Of a DNA stretch of 64,000 nucleotides, positions 26,741-36,152 are shown piece after piece. The stretch spans positions 78,399-142,398 of the forward strand of contig CALULY010000003.1 of assembly GCA_944321635.1 (NCBI GenBank), written 5' to 3'. This DNA is from an uncultured Bacteroidaceae bacterium (lineage in GTDB: Bacteria > Bacteroidota > Bacteroidia > Bacteroidales > Bacteroidaceae). The notes below the pieces were generated by a model. It was not told the origin of the DNA. It ran no database searches and was given only the letters and a program-made list of their open reading frames with translations. The number at the start of each line of letters is the position of its first letter. The stretch's first letter is position 1. The position numbers and the translations under genes are program-made.

Positions 26741-27169
26741 ATGAGGAAAGCCTTCTATCTGTCTTTTATCTTCGCCTTGATGGCGTGCGTCTCTTTTGCC
26801 CAGGAAACCAAGAAAGAGGCCAAGATCGTTTTCAAGGAAATAGTTAAAGACCTCGGGAAATTCCCCGAAACCGAGCCGACAGCCAGCTGTGTCTTTGAAT
26901 TCACAAACGAAGGGGACGCACCGCTCGTCATCCACAGGGCGCAAGCATCGTGCGGCTGCACTGTGCCTAAATATCCGAAAGAACCTATCATGCCTGGAGA
27001 AAAAGGGACTGTCACCGTCAACTACAACGGCAGGGGCAAGCACCCGGGTCCTTTCAAAAAGTCAATCAGGATAATGACAAACGCCAATCCCGAGATGTCA
27101 ATCATCTACATCAAGGGCAACATGACCGAAGTCAGCGTAAACAAAGACAAGACAATGCTCGACCGCTGA
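26741..27169 (+). CDS. DUF1573 domain exported protein
   Basis: A 142-residue protein: signal peptide MRKAFYLSFIFALMACVSFA, then one DUF1573 (ASPM-SPD-2-Hydin-like) beta-sandwich. The family signature is clear: FEFTNEGDAPLVIHRAQAS, CGCTVPKYPKEPIMPGEKG and VNYNGRGKHPGPFKKSI. Members are abundant in Bacteroidota and act in the periplasm; their exact function is not established. It is a single gene with its own promoter and a strong terminator. Confidence 0.92.
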   Translation: MRKAFYLSFIFALMACVSFAQETKKEAKIVFKEIVKDLGKFPETEPTASCVFEFTNEGDAPLVIHRAQASCGCTVPKYPKEPIMPGEKGTVTVNYNGRGKHPGPFKKSIRIMTNANPEMSIIYIKGNMTEVSVNKDKTMLDR

Positions 27170-27200
27170 CCAGTTTCCATCAGGCATCCGAATAAAAACA

Positions 27201-27240
27201 AGAGACAGCATCCGTCCATCATCGGGTGCTGTCTCTTTTT
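27201..27240 (+). terminator. Terminator of the DUF1573 gene
   Basis: AGAGACAGCATCCG and CGGGTGCTGTCTCT form a 14-bp stem around an 8-base loop, followed by TTTTT. Confidence 0.88.
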
Positions 27241-27244
27241 CCTG

Positions 27245-27332
27245 CGGAAAGAACGGGATTCGAACCCGTGAAACGCTTTTGGCGTTTACACGCTTTCCAG
27301 GCGTGCCTCTTCAACCACTCGAGCATCTTTCC
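27245..27332 (-). tRNA. tRNA-Ser (anticodon GGA)
   Basis: An 88-base class II tRNA on the minus strand. GGAAAGA...TCTTTCC form the acceptor stem, the anticodon loop CTGGAAA gives GGA, and a long variable arm (GTAAACGCC with its partner) marks serine. The T-arm ACGGGTTCGAATCCCGT is perfect. CCA is not encoded in the gene. Confidence 0.96.
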
Positions 27333-27429
27333 TTGTGCGGCAGAGCCTGTTTCTGATGCAATCCGCGAGGGGGTTGCTCAAAAACGGGCGCAAGTTACGA
27401 ATAAAATGCGATTTGCAAACACTTTCGCC

Positions 27430-28212
27430 TCACAATTCAAACAAAGCCCTCGCATTTTCAGTCAATGCGGCTGCGGCGGTGTCGTAGTCCAGACCATAGA
27501 TGTCCGCGACCTTTTTGACGACATCGGCGACGAATGCGCTCTCGTTCCTCTGCCCCCGGTGCGGGACGGGGGCGAGATAGGGCGAGTCGGTCTCCGCCAC
27601 GACCCTGCCGATGGGAATATGCCTCAGCGTAGCGGGCAAGTCCGATTTCTTGAAAGTCACTATGCCATTGACCCCGAAATAGAAACCAGTGTGCTCCATC
27701 AACCATTCCGCCTGCTGCAACGTTCCCGTGAAACTGTGCGCGACACCTCTCAAGCTGCTGTTTCCACCGTGATTGGCGAGCACTTCAAACAACTCGTCAA
27801 ACGCGTTGCGGCAGTGGATGACGACAGGCAGCCCGTGCCTCGCCGCCATGTCGAGCTGCGCATCGAGTGCGGCCATCTGTTGTGTGCGGTAGGTGCTGCC
27901 CCAATAGAGGTCAAGGCCTATCTCCCCGACAGCCACATAGTCCCGTCCACTGTCAAGGTTGCGCTCGACGGCCGCCAAGGCTGTCTCGTACCCCTCATCG
28001 ACCGATGTCGGATGCAGCCCAGCCATCGGGCGGCACAACTCCGGATAAGCCTCAACGCAGCGCATCAGCCGCCCGGTTGTCGTCGGGTCTATGTCAGGCA
28101 ACAGGATAGCCGCCACCCCGGCATCAACGGCACGTGCCACCACCTCGTCGCGGTCTGCGTCAAACTCCGGGAGGTAGATGTGCGAATGCGTGTCTATGAT
28201 TGGTGCGGCCAT
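27430..28212 (-). CDS. TatD-family metal-dependent hydrolase
   Basis: A 260-residue TIM-barrel hydrolase. The start at 28212 (MAAPIIDTHSHIYLPEF) is one base after the stop of the polyprenyl synthase gene; longer in-frame starts lie inside that gene. Metal ligands of the family are visible: DTHSH at the start, GLHPTSVDE near 96, AVGEIGLDLYW near 125 (Glu), LPVVIHCRNA near 157 (His), GVAHSFTGTL near 182 (His) and VAETDSPYLAP near 232 (Asp). TatD proteins act as 3'-5' DNA exonucleases or tRNA/DNA quality-control nucleases. It probably shares the operon with the prenyl synthase. Confidence 0.93.
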   Translation of the reverse strand: MAAPIIDTHSHIYLPEFDADRDEVVARAVDAGVAAILLPDIDPTTTGRLMRCVEAYPELCRPMAGLHPTSVDEGYETALAAVERNLDSGRDYVAVGEIGLDLYWGSTYRTQQMAALDAQLDMAARHGLPVVIHCRNAFDELFEVLANHGGNSSLRGVAHSFTGTLQQAEWLMEHTGFYFGVNGIVTFKKSDLPATLRHIPIGRVVAETDSPYLAPVPHRGQRNESAFVADVVKKVADIYGLDYDTAAAALTENARALFEL

Positions 28213-28213
28213 G

Positions 28214-29188
28214 TCACAGCGAGCGGTGCAGCAATGATTCAACAAATTCCCCCAACGCCCGCACATTCGCGGCAGGCAGCGAGAGGGAAGACAGGCATTC
28301 ACCGGCTTTGGCGAAGTAGGCCGCGATTTTCTCCTCCGTCATCCGCCGCACTCCGGTCCGCTCGTAGATGGATTTGAATGCCGCCACCTTCTCCCCGGCA
28401 TCAAACTCCGTGCGCGACATCCACCCCCTCAACGCGTCGCGGTCTGACGGCGAAGCGTGATTGAGCGCACTGATGAGCAGGAATGTCTTTTTGTTGCAGA
28501 ATATGTCCCCGCCTATGTTTTTGCCAAACACCGCCGAGTCACCATAGACATCCAGCAAGTCATCCTGCAACTGGAACGCGAGGCCGAAGTTGATGCCGAG
28601 TTCATAGAGCGTGCAGCAATCCTTATCCGCCGCCCCGGCGAGCATCGCGCCGCAACGCAGCGCGGTAGCGAAGAACACCGCCGTCTTCAGTCGCGTCATT
28701 CCCAGGTAGTCATCGACGCTCACATCGTCACGTCCCTCAAATTCCATGTCAAGCTGCTGCCCCTCGCATATCTCGACCGCCATCTCCGTGAACGACGGCA
28801 TGACCAGCTGCAACTGCCCCGCCGGCAGGCCGCCCAGGGTCTTGTAGGCGAGCAGCAGCATCACGTCGCCCGAGAGCACCGCCGCGTTGTCCCCCCACTT
28901 GGCATGGACCGTCGGCCGGCCGCGCCGCAACTCGGCCTTGTCCATGACATCATCATGCAAGAGGGTGTGGTTGTGGTACAGCTCCAACGCCCCCGCAAGC
29001 GGCAACGCCTCATCCATCCCGCCCCCGCAAGCCTCGCAAGCCATCAGAGCCATCACCGGCCGCAAGCGTTTGCCGCCGAGCGCAAGGGTGTAGCTTATGG
29101 GCGAATAGAGCTCGACGGGAGGACGTGAGTAGGACAATGACGAGAGGTAGGCCTCGACGGCCGCCCTCATTTCTTCTTTAGTATGCAT
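28214..29188 (-). CDS. Polyprenyl diphosphate synthase
   Basis: A 324-residue all-helical trans-prenyltransferase. Start chosen at MHTKEEMRAAVEAYL, consistent with homologues. Motifs: GGKRLRPVMALMAC near 37, the first Asp-rich motif in HDDVMD near 86, the following RRGRPTVHAKWG, and the second Asp-rich motif in QLQDDLLDVYGD near 218. The first motif lacks the two-residue insertion of short bacterial FPP synthases, so product length (C15, C20 or longer) is uncertain. It supplies isoprenoid chains for quinones or lipid carriers, using IPP from the pathway that ends with IspH. A near-ideal promoter lies just upstream. Confidence 0.92.
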   Translation of the reverse strand: MHTKEEMRAAVEAYLSSLSYSRPPVELYSPISYTLALGGKRLRPVMALMACEACGGGMDEALPLAGALELYHNHTLLHDDVMDKAELRRGRPTVHAKWGDNAAVLSGDVMLLLAYKTLGGLPAGQLQLVMPSFTEMAVEICEGQQLDMEFEGRDDVSVDDYLGMTRLKTAVFFATALRCGAMLAGAADKDCCTLYELGINFGLAFQLQDDLLDVYGDSAVFGKNIGGDIFCNKKTFLLISALNHASPSDRDALRGWMSRTEFDAGEKVAAFKSIYERTGVRRMTEEKIAAYFAKAGECLSSLSLPAANVRALGEFVESLLHRSL

Positions 29189-29246
29189 CGTTTCTGTGTT
29201 TTTGTTATGGCACAATCGCCGTGGCCGCGCCCCGCGCCAGCCGTTG

Positions 29247-29277
29247 CAAATATACCACATCTTGACCGTGGGGCAAG
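29247..29277 (-). promoter_or_regulatory. Promoter of the prenyl synthase-tatD operon
   Basis: On the minus strand CTTG (29274-29277) is followed after 19 bases by TATATTTG (29247-29254), an exact -7 box with good spacing. The -7 box ends 58 bases before the ATG. Confidence 0.7.
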
Positions 29278-29329
29278 TGCGCCACCCGCCGATTCGCGCT
29301 CAGGAAGCACAGCGTCAAGGCAAAAAAAC

Positions 29330-29610
29330 GGAGATGCCAGGCATGGGATCAACTTGGGTCAGACCAGGACTTCGTTTGCCCGGCGCGTAAAGTTCAATAT
29401 GTCCTGACATAAAGTTAAAACAAAACTTTTGAATATATAAACGGAACTTTTGTTTATATAAACAGAAGTTTTGAATATATAAACAAAAGTTCTGAATATA
29501 CTTTTCATTAGGGGGCATTGAACTTTATGTCCGACCTAAGTGAAGTTTATGCCTGACCCGATGGGACTTTTCCCTGCTGGAGACCGGACTTTATGCCTTG
29601 CCCACCCTGA
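29330..29610. repeat. Family C repeat array (copy C2), the longest
   Basis: Core units start with C or G at 29426, 29447, 29468 and 29489, exactly 21 bp apart, for example GGAACTTTTG then TTTATATAAAC. The arm to the right has units with TTT at 29524, 29546, 29568 and 29590, exactly 22 bp apart: GAACTTTATGTCCGACC, GAAGTTTATGCCTGACC, GGACTTTTCCCTG and GGACTTTATGCC. Reverse-oriented, more decayed units lie to the left (GACATAAAGT near 29407, GGGTCAGACC near 29357). The whole 29189-29788 gap has no gene beyond the promoter, this array and the sufS terminator. Confidence 0.85.
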
Positions 29611-29724
29611 CTTGTCCCCTATCCTGCCCGCTGGAAGCAAGCGCGCCAACAGCAGGGACGCAAGACTTTGCGTCTCCGCACGTCCCGGGAATCCCACGCC
29701 GGCCAACAGGCTCGTGCCGACGGG

Positions 29725-29755
29725 GCAAAAAGAAAGCCGCCCGGATGGGGCGGCC
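29725..29755 (-). terminator. Terminator of the suf operon
   Basis: On the minus strand GCCGCCCC and CGGGCGGC pair around a short loop and are followed by TTTCTTTTT. Confidence 0.75.
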
Positions 29756-29788
29756 TATACCTATATATAATATATGTGCCCGCAGCAA

Positions 29789-31006
29789 TCAGCGGAACAT
29801 CCGTGCGACGCGCACTATGCCGTCGGCCAGTGCATCCACCTCGTCCATCGTGTTGTAGAAGCTGAACGAGGCGCGCACCGTGCCTTCGATGCCGAGGAGG
29901 TGCATCAACGGTTCGGCGCAATGGTGTCCCGTGCGCACCGCTATGCCGAGGCGGTCGAGCAACGTCCCCATGTCGAGGTGGTGTATGCCGCCGACAAGGA
30001 ACGAGATGACCGCGCCTTTGCCGGGCGAAGTGCCGAAGATGCGGATGCCGTCAATCGCCGCCAACCGCTGCATGGCATAGTCTGTCAGCCGCCGCTCGTA
30101 GGCCGCGATGTCGTCCATCCCTATGCTTGTGACGTAACGCAAGGCGGCCGCCAGCGCATTGGAGCCGACATAATCGGGCGTGCCTGCCTCGAATTTATAC
30201 GGGAGGTCGTTGTACGTTGTGCGTTCAAACGTGACATCCTTGATCATCTCGCCGCCGCCTTGGTAGGGGGGCATGGCTTCGAGCCAGCGGCGTTTGCCGT
30301 AGAGCACCCCGATGCCAGTAGGACCGTAGACTTTGTGCCCCGAGAACACGTAAAAGTCGGCGTCCAGGTCGCGGACATCCACCGCGACGTGCGGGACTGC
30401 CTGCGCCCCATCGACCAGCACGGGCACACCCTTGGCATGAGCAGATGAGATGATCTGCTTGACGGGGTTGACAGTCCCGAGTACATTGGAGACATGGGCG
30501 ACGGCAATGAGGCGGGTGCGGTCGCTGATGAGGCCAAGCAATTCGTCCATTAGGATTTCGCCCCGCTCGTCGATGGGCGCGACGCGGAGCTTCGCGCCAC
30601 GACGTGCCGCCATCATCTGCCATGGGACGATGTTGCTGTGATGCTCCATGGCGGTGATGGTGATTTCGTCGCCTTGGTTGACAAATGCTTCACCAAATGA
30701 GGACGCTATCAGGTTGATGCTCTCGGTCGTGCCGCGCGTGAAGACTATCTCATCGGCACTCCCGGCGTTGATGAACGCACGCACCGCCTCGCGGGCCGCC
30801 TCGTGCAGCTCGGTTGCTTGCTGCGAAAGGAAATGCACGCCCCGGTGGACGTTGGCGTTGACTGAATAGTATTCGTTGGTTATCGCCTCGACAACCTGCC
30901 GGGGCTTCTGCGTCGTGGCGGCGTTGTCGAGGTATATCAGCGGCTTGTCATAGACCTGGCGGGAGAGGATCGGGAAGTCGCGGCGGATTTCGTTCACGTC
31001 AAACAT
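29789..31006 (-). CDS. sufS: Cysteine desulfurase SufS
   Basis: A 405-residue class II cysteine desulfurase. It removes sulfur from cysteine with PLP and passes it on for Fe-S cluster assembly. Visible features: YLDNAATTQKPRQVVEAI near 25, ITAMEHHSNIVPWQ near 117, the PLP lysine in FSGHKVYGPTGIGVLYG near 225, and the persulfide Cys in VRTGHHCAEPLM near 365. It is the last gene of sufBCDS, six bases after sufD. No SufE or SufU partner is present in this window. Confidence 0.96.
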   Translation of the reverse strand: MFDVNEIRRDFPILSRQVYDKPLIYLDNAATTQKPRQVVEAITNEYYSVNANVHRGVHFLSQQATELHEAAREAVRAFINAGSADEIVFTRGTTESINLIASSFGEAFVNQGDEITITAMEHHSNIVPWQMMAARRGAKLRVAPIDERGEILMDELLGLISDRTRLIAVAHVSNVLGTVNPVKQIISSAHAKGVPVLVDGAQAVPHVAVDVRDLDADFYVFSGHKVYGPTGIGVLYGKRRWLEAMPPYQGGGEMIKDVTFERTTYNDLPYKFEAGTPDYVGSNALAAALRYVTSIGMDDIAAYERRLTDYAMQRLAAIDGIRIFGTSPGKGAVISFLVGGIHHLDMGTLLDRLGIAVRTGHHCAEPLMHLLGIEGTVRASFSFYNTMDEVDALADGIVRVARMFR

Positions 31007-31012
31007 GGCGGT

Positions 31013-32386
31013 CTATTCGTATTTGCATTTGGAGCATCCTCCGCAGCGGTCGAGTTCGCCCCTGAAACGCTTCTCGACAAGCAGGTGCAGCCTGTCCTTG
31101 AGTGCGTCCATGCGGATGAAGTCCACCACCTCGTTGACGAAAGCAAACATCAGCAGGTTCATTGCTTCCTTTTTGGAGAGGCCGCGCTGGCGCATATAGA
31201 AGACGGCATTCTCATCCAACTGCCCGACAGTCGCGCCGTGGCTGCACTTCACATCGTCTGCATAGATCTCCAGCTGCGGTTGGGCATACATCCTGGCCTG
31301 CTTGGTGAGGCAAAGGTTTTTGTTGGTCTGCTGCGATGAGGTCTTTTGCGCACCTGGATTGACACGCACCTTGCCGGCGAATGCCCCTGTCGCCTCGTCG
31401 TCGAGGACGTACTTGAAGAGTTCGTGGCTCGTGCATCGCGGCACACGGTGTTGGATGACGGTGTTGTTGTCAACGTGCTGCCTGCGGTCAACGGTGGCAA
31501 TGCCGCCGAGCATGATCTCCGCATTCTCCCCCTCAAGCATGACATTGACATGGTTGCGGGTCGTGCCATTGGTCAGCGTCACGCCGTTGACAAGCACGTT
31601 GGACGAAGCGTCCTGGCTGAGATAGGTGTTTGCCACGCGGGTGGTGTTTGCCGTCGTCTCCTCCAACTCGTAGTAATCGAAGACGGAATTGCGCCCGACG
31701 TATATCTCTGCTACCTGCGTGGACAGGTAGTTGGCCTCACCATCGGCGTGGTCACACACGAGCAACTTGGCTTGGGCGTTCTCACCTATTATTATAAGGA
31801 TGCGGCGGTTGGCCATCATGTCCACGGTGGAGGACATGACGTTGATGAGCTGTATCGGCTTCTCGACCACAACATTGTCGGGAACATATAGGAACACGCC
31901 GTCCTCGACAAACGCCGTGTTGAATGCCGTCAGGCTGTCCTGCGACTGCCCGGCCAGTTTGCCATAACGTGATGCAAGCAACGATGGGTGCTTGGCGGCC
32001 GCCTCCCTGAGGCTCATCAGTTCGACACCGCTTGGGAGAGCAGTCAGATGTTCGGGTCTGGCGCAGAATGTGTCATTGACTACGAAGAAGAGCGAAGTGC
32101 TCAGATTAGGCACGTCGCACCGGAATGCCTTGTAGGGATCCACCTTGACCTCCAAACGGTTGAGGTTCATGCCATAGTCGATGGCGAACTTAAGGCGGAG
32201 GTCTGTGTACCTGTAGGCCTCATCCTTTAGCGTGGGGAATCCTTTGGCTTCGAAAAAAGAAAAAGCCTCATCGCGCAAAGCGTCCATCTCCGGCGCGGAA
32301 TGCCGTGCAAGCATCGGGCGCACTTGGCGGAAGAGGTCAACATATTGTCTCTCGGGTGATGCGTTCATGTCGGATGGTTTAGTCAT
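31013..32386 (-). CDS. sufD: Fe-S cluster assembly protein SufD
   Basis: A 457-residue SufD, the partner of SufB in the SufBCD scaffold complex. It shows [20 protein letters not shown] near 48, the beta-helix core with [10 protein letters not shown] and [19 protein letters not shown], and the conserved end of the core with [20 protein letters not shown] near 395 followed by [13 protein letters not shown]. The C-terminus carries a [10 protein letters not shown] tail with three closely spaced cysteines. The start overlaps the sufC stop by four bases (ATGA), so translation is coupled. Confidence 0.95.
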   Translation of the reverse strand: MTKPSDMNASPERQYVDLFRQVRPMLARHSAPEMDALRDEAFSFFEAKGFPTLKDEAYRYTDLRLKFAIDYGMNLNRLEVKVDPYKAFRCDVPNLSTSLFFVVNDTFCARPEHLTALPSGVELMSLREAAAKHPSLLASRYGKLAGQSQDSLTAFNTAFVEDGVFLYVPDNVVVEKPIQLINVMSSTVDMMANRRILIIIGENAQAKLLVCDHADGEANYLSTQVAEIYVGRNSVFDYYELEETTANTTRVANTYLSQDASSNVLVNGVTLTNGTTRNHVNVMLEGENAEIMLGGIATVDRRQHVDNNTVIQHRVPRCTSHELFKYVLDDEATGAFAGKVRVNPGAQKTSSQQTNKNLCLTKQARMYAQPQLEIYADDVKCSHGATVGQLDENAVFYMRQRGLSKKEAMNLLMFAFVNEVVDFIRMDALKDRLHLLVEKRFRGELDRCGGCSKCKYE

Positions 32387-33141
32387 TCACCAAGTTCCTT
32401 TTTGATCCAGTCATATCCCTTCTCCTCCAATTCCAACGCCAGTTCCGGGCCGGAAGTCTTGACGATGCGGCCTTTGTACAAGACGTGTACTATGTCCGGC
32501 TTTATATAATCCAGCAGACGCTGGTAGTGGGTGATGACGATTACACTCGTCTCTGGTGTCTTGAGCTTGTTGACTCCATCCGCCACGATGCGGAGTGCAT
32601 CGATGTCAAGTCCTGAGTCCGTCTCGTCAAGGATGGACAATGTGGGTTCGAGCATCGCCATCTGGAAAATCTCATTCCGTTTCTTTTCACCGCCTGAGAA
32701 GCCCTCGTTGACACTGCGGTTGGCAAGTTTGTTGTCAAGTTCCACGATGGCACGCTTCTCACGCATGAGTTTCAGGAACTCGCTGGCGGTGAGTTGCGGC
32801 AAGCCACGGTGCTTGCGGTGTTCGTTGACAGCGGCACGCATGAAATTGACCATGCTGACTCCCGGGATTTCCACAGGATACTGGAAGCTGAGGAACATCC
32901 CCTCACGCGACCTTTCCTCTGGAGACATCGCCAAAACGTCTTTGCCGTTGAACCTGATTGTCCCTCGGGTGACTTCGTATGCCGGGTTGCCGACCAGCAC
33001 TGCCGACAACGTACTCTTGCCAGACCCGTTGGGTCCCATGATGGCATGTACTTCGCCGGCGTTGATTTCAAGGTTTATCCCCTTCAGTATCTCCTTGCCG
33101 TCGATGGAGGCATGGAGGTCGTTTATTTCGAGTAGTTTCAT
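32383..33141 (-). CDS. sufC: Fe-S cluster assembly ATPase SufC
   Basis: A 252-residue ABC-type ATPase that drives the SufBCD scaffold. Walker A is [14 protein letters not shown] near 37, the Q-loop region is [10 protein letters not shown] near 88, the signature is [14 protein letters not shown] near 148, Walker B is [12 protein letters not shown] near 168, and the switch His is in [12 protein letters not shown] near 205. The length is normal. It lies 36 bases after sufB and overlaps sufD by four bases. Confidence 0.97.
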   Translation of the reverse strand: MKLLEINDLHASIDGKEILKGINLEINAGEVHAIMGPNGSGKSTLSAVLVGNPAYEVTRGTIRFNGKDVLAMSPEERSREGMFLSFQYPVEIPGVSMVNFMRAAVNEHRKHRGLPQLTASEFLKLMREKRAIVELDNKLANRSVNEGFSGGEKKRNEIFQMAMLEPTLSILDETDSGLDIDALRIVADGVNKLKTPETSVIVITHYQRLLDYIKPDIVHVLYKGRIVKTSGPELALELEEKGYDWIKKELGE

Positions 33142-33177
33142 TGTCTTTTATTTAATCGTTGTTCATAATCTGCGGCA

Positions 33178-34632
33178 TCATCCCACACTGCCTTCAAGGG
33201 AAACTTGGAGGAGCTTCTGAGCCTCGACTGCAAACTCCATCGGCAACTTGTTGAGCACCTCGCGGGCATAGCCGTTGACGATGAGACCTATCGCCTCCTC
33301 CGTCGCGATGCCGCGTTGGTTGCAGTAGAAAATCTGCTCCTCGCTGATTTTGGAAGTGGTGGCCTCGTGTTCTACTACCGCTGTGTCATTGTGGATATCC
33401 ATATAAGGGAAGGTGTGAGCCCCACACTTGTCGCCCAAAAGGAGGCTGTCACACTGGCTGTAATTGCGCACATTCTCGGCTTTCTCGGCGACGCGCACCA
33501 GGCCACGGTAGGAGTTTTGGCTGCGACCAGCCGATATGCCTTTTGAAATGATAGTGCTGCGCGTGTTGCTGCCCAGATGGATCATCTTGGTGCCAGTGTC
33601 GGCTTGCTGGAAATTGTTAGTCACCGCTACCGAATAGAACTCAGCCTGCGAGTTGTTGCCTGCAAGCACGCAGCTGGGATACTTCCACGTAATCGCCGAA
33701 CCCGTCTCCACCTGCGTCCATGACAACTTGGAGGAAACGCCTTTGCAAAGCCCGCGCTTGGTGACGAAGTTGTATATTCCCCCCTTGCCCTCCTTGTCGC
33801 CCGGATACCAGTTTTGCACCGTCGAGTACTTTACTTCCGCCCTGTCATGGACATATATCTCGACTATCGCGGCATGGAGCTGATTGGAGTCACGCATCGG
33901 GGCGGTACATCCCTCCAGGTAGGAGACATAACTGTCGTCGTCCGCTACTATCAAAGTCCTCTCGAACTGCCCCGTCCCGGCTGCATTGATGCGGAAATAG
34001 GTGCTCAACTCCATAGGGCAGCGCACCCCTTTGGGTATGTAGACGAATGAACCATCGGTAAAGACCGCCGAATTGAGCGCGGCAAAAAAGTTGTCCGTCG
34101 GGCTGACGACCGACCCGAGATAGCGTCTCACCAAATCGGGATGCTCCCTGACCGCCTCGCTGATTGAACAAAAGATGATGCCTTTTTCCATCAAACTCTC
34201 CTTGAAGGTGGTCTTAACAGACACAGAGTCCATCACCGCATCGACTGCCATGCCACTGAGTGCCATCTGTTCCTCAAGGGGAATGCCCAGTTTGTTGAAT
34301 GTCTTGATGAGTTCGGGGTCAACCTCGTCCATGCTCTTCGGGCCATCCTTCTTCAACGGGTTGGCGTAATAGCTTATGTCTTGGAAATCTATGTCAGGGA
34401 TGTCAAGATGCGCCCAACGCGGCATGGTCAACGTCGTCCAATGACGGTAAGCCTTGAGGCGGAAGTCAAGCAGCCAGTCAGGCTCGCCCTTCTTTGCCGA
34501 GATCAGGCGGATCACATCCTCGTTCAGCCCCTTAGGAATGATTTCAGTCTCTATGTCGGTAGTGAAACCATATTTGTAGTCACTCGCGGCGACCTTCTTC
34601 ACATATTCATTCTTGTTATCATTAATCTGCAT
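33178..34632 (-). CDS. sufB: Fe-S cluster assembly protein SufB
   Basis: A 484-residue SufB, the main scaffold subunit. Starts at [19 protein letters not shown]; a longer frame upstream overlaps cvpA and is not supported. Typical stretches are [19 protein letters not shown] near 50, [19 protein letters not shown] near 175, [13 protein letters not shown] near 207, [18 protein letters not shown] near 225 and [17 protein letters not shown] near 400, which holds the conserved Cys-Gly-Ala-His. It follows cvpA by 13 bases in the same operon. Confidence 0.96.
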   Translation of the reverse strand: MQINDNKNEYVKKVAASDYKYGFTTDIETEIIPKGLNEDVIRLISAKKGEPDWLLDFRLKAYRHWTTLTMPRWAHLDIPDIDFQDISYYANPLKKDGPKSMDEVDPELIKTFNKLGIPLEEQMALSGMAVDAVMDSVSVKTTFKESLMEKGIIFCSISEAVREHPDLVRRYLGSVVSPTDNFFAALNSAVFTDGSFVYIPKGVRCPMELSTYFRINAAGTGQFERTLIVADDDSYVSYLEGCTAPMRDSNQLHAAIVEIYVHDRAEVKYSTVQNWYPGDKEGKGGIYNFVTKRGLCKGVSSKLSWTQVETGSAITWKYPSCVLAGNNSQAEFYSVAVTNNFQQADTGTKMIHLGSNTRSTIISKGISAGRSQNSYRGLVRVAEKAENVRNYSQCDSLLLGDKCGAHTFPYMDIHNDTAVVEHEATTSKISEEQIFYCNQRGIATEEAIGLIVNGYAREVLNKLPMEFAVEAQKLLQVSLEGSVG

Positions 34633-34645
34633 AGGCACTGTCTCT

Positions 34646-35170
34646 TTAGTCTTTGGCGGCATCAAGCCCCATGTCAATCAATTCATTTGCCGTGTCGCCC
34701 ACCGTCTCGACGAATGGCATGAGCGACCCGAGTGACTTTTTGCTCACGTCATACAACACTGACCGCTCCTCCACACCTGCCGGGAACAAAGTCTCATCGG
34801 CCTCGAATATCTCCACGAGGTTTATCGCCACCCCGACCACTATGAGGTACTTGAACGCCCCCAGCACGCCGCCCGCCAAACGGTTTGCCCATCCAAGGTC
34901 GATGCTGTGGAGCAACGACTTCAAAGCCTTGGAGACGAGCATCCCCACGACAAGCACAAGGATGAAGATCAAGGCAAACGAAACCCCATAGGCAACGTTG
35001 TGGTAGCTCTCGTCAAACATCGCCGCCGCCACTGGCGACAAAGCCCGCCCGGCCACCACGCCGACGATGACGCAGACAATCGAGACGAATTGCTTGACAA
35101 AGCCCTTGACAACGCCTACGACGAAGCCGACTGCAAGCACGAGCAATATGATGATGTCAAACTGTTCCAT
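34646..35170 (-). CDS. CvpA-family membrane protein
   Basis: A 174-residue protein with four or five membrane segments: [58 protein letters not shown] and [26 protein letters not shown] site 7 bases before 35170 fixes the start. The pattern F-D-I-I...G...KG-x-x-x-Q fits the CvpA family, linked in E. coli to colicin V production and envelope stress but without a settled molecular role. It lies between DUF4250 and sufB in one operon. Confidence 0.85.
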   Translation of the reverse strand: MEQFDIIILLVLAVGFVVGVVKGFVKQFVSIVCVIVGVVAGRALSPVAAAMFDESYHNVAYGVSFALIFILVLVVGMLVSKALKSLLHSIDLGWANRLAGGVLGAFKYLIVVGVAINLVEIFEADETLFPAGVEERSVLYDVSKKSLGSLMPFVETVGDTANELIDMGLDAAKD

Positions 35171-35212
35171 GGCCATCCTCCTCCCGTCACGGCACGAGCC
35201 GCGACGCAGCAT

Positions 35213-35389
35213 TCACCAGAATTTGTTGGTTTCCGGATTGTAGTCAAAACCGGCCTCCCTCATCTTGGCGATGATGTCCGCCTTGTCCACGTGCAAGTCC
35301 TCACACAAGGCATCGAGGGAAGCATAGTTGTCACGCAGCTTCATGTTCAAGAAGCTCATAAGCATGAATGGATCTTTGGGCAACTCCAT
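35213..35389 (-). CDS. DUF4250 domain small protein
   Basis: A 58-residue protein starting MELPKDPFMLMSFLNMKLRD and ending AGFDYNPETNKFW, a typical full-length DUF4250 protein. The 57 codons open upstream are not coding-like. It probably forms a small helical domain: the middle LDALCEDLHVDKADIIAKM looks like a helix-turn-helix. It is first in the operon DUF4250-cvpA-sufBCDS and sits behind a near-perfect promoter. The function is unknown. Confidence 0.85.
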   Translation of the reverse strand: MELPKDPFMLMSFLNMKLRDNYASLDALCEDLHVDKADIIAKMREAGFDYNPETNKFW

Positions 35390-35416
35390 AATATACACAC
35401 GTTTTTTGCAAGTGCG

Positions 35417-35448
35417 CAAATATACAACATCATACAGACAACGGCAAA
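35417..35448 (-). promoter_or_regulatory. Promoter of the DUF4250-cvpA-suf operon
   Basis: On the minus strand TTTG (35445-35448), 20 bases, then TATATTTG (35417-35424): both boxes exact. The ATG is 27 bases after the -7 box. Confidence 0.8.
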
Positions 35449-35514
35449 AGAAAAAACTCCCCCGCCACGCCACCAAGCCGCAAGGGCCGGGATGCCGCAT
35501 ATATAAAAAATGAA

Positions 35515-35522
35515 TACCTTTG
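35515..35522 (+). promoter_or_regulatory. -7 box of rnpA, implying a leaderless or very short leader
   Basis: TACCTTTG ends only four bases before the rnpA ATG. If it is used, transcription would begin at or next to the start codon. No -33 TTTG is seen. Confidence 0.5.
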
Positions 35523-35526
35523 CGCC

Positions 35527-35934
35527 ATGACCGAACAACCGACGGCACAACGCCACACATTCAAGCGCGACGAGCGCATCAAAAGCCGCAAGGCCATCGA
35601 GGCACTGTTTGCGGGCAAGCGTGACACGATGACATGCTGGCCGCTGCGCGTCCTCTTCCAGAAGAGGGAGCAAGCCCCGGGCCGCGCCACGGTCGATGTC
35701 CTCGTCAGCGTCCCAAAGCGCAAGCTCAAGCACGCCGTGGACCGCAACCGTGTCAAGCGTGTCGTGCGTGAAGCCTACCGGCTCAACAAGCACATCCTCG
35801 CCGAAAAACTCGACGGCAAGGGCTTTGCCATCTCCATCGCCTTCGTATGGCTCGCGGCGGAACTGCCCGACACCCACGCCGTCATGCAGCGTGTGCGGGA
35901 AGCATTGACCAAGATAGGAGAACGGCTATGCTAA
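35527..35934 (+). CDS. rnpA: Ribonuclease P protein component
   Basis: A 135-residue RnpA, the protein that supports the RNase P RNA in cutting 5' leaders from tRNA precursors. The opening [21 protein letters not shown] and the RNR motif region [20 protein letters not shown] near 58-78 are diagnostic. Several Arg/Lys follow, as needed for RNA contact. The yidD start overlaps its stop by seven bases, a classic rnpA-yidD arrangement. rpmH is not next to it here. Confidence 0.95.
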   Translation: MTEQPTAQRHTFKRDERIKSRKAIEALFAGKRDTMTCWPLRVLFQKREQAPGRATVDVLVSVPKRKLKHAVDRNRVKRVVREAYRLNKHILAEKLDGKGFAISIAFVWLAAELPDTHAVMQRVREALTKIGERLC

Positions 35935-36152
35935 GACGCATCTTCACAGCACTGCTCCTTGCACCCATCCACTTCTACCGCTCGGTCATATCACCCCTGA
36001 CACCGCCGTCATGCAGGTTCACCCCGACCTGCTCGGAGTACGCCATCGAGGCCATCAAACGCCATGGCCCGTTGCGCGGCACATGGCTCGCCATCCGCCG
36101 CATTCTCAGATGCCACCCGTGGGGCGGTTCGGGCTACGACCCGGTGCCATGA
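35928..36152 (+). CDS. yidD: Membrane protein insertion efficiency factor YidD
   Basis: A 74-residue YidD. It has an amphipathic N-terminal helix [19 protein letters not shown] and the conserved Cys pattern [20 protein letters not shown] then [18 protein letters not shown]. It acts at the inner membrane to help YidC-dependent insertion. It overlaps rnpA by seven bases and the next gene by ATGA. Confidence 0.95.
   Translation: MLRRIFTALLLAPIHFYRSVISPLTPPSCRFTPTCSEYAIEAIKRHGPLRGTWLAIRRILRCHPWGGSGYDPVP

Noticed and set aside
35847-35927. Longer start for yidD
   Set aside because: The extra 27 codons lie inside rnpA in another frame, and the known family begins at the short hydrophobic helix [11 protein letters not shown].
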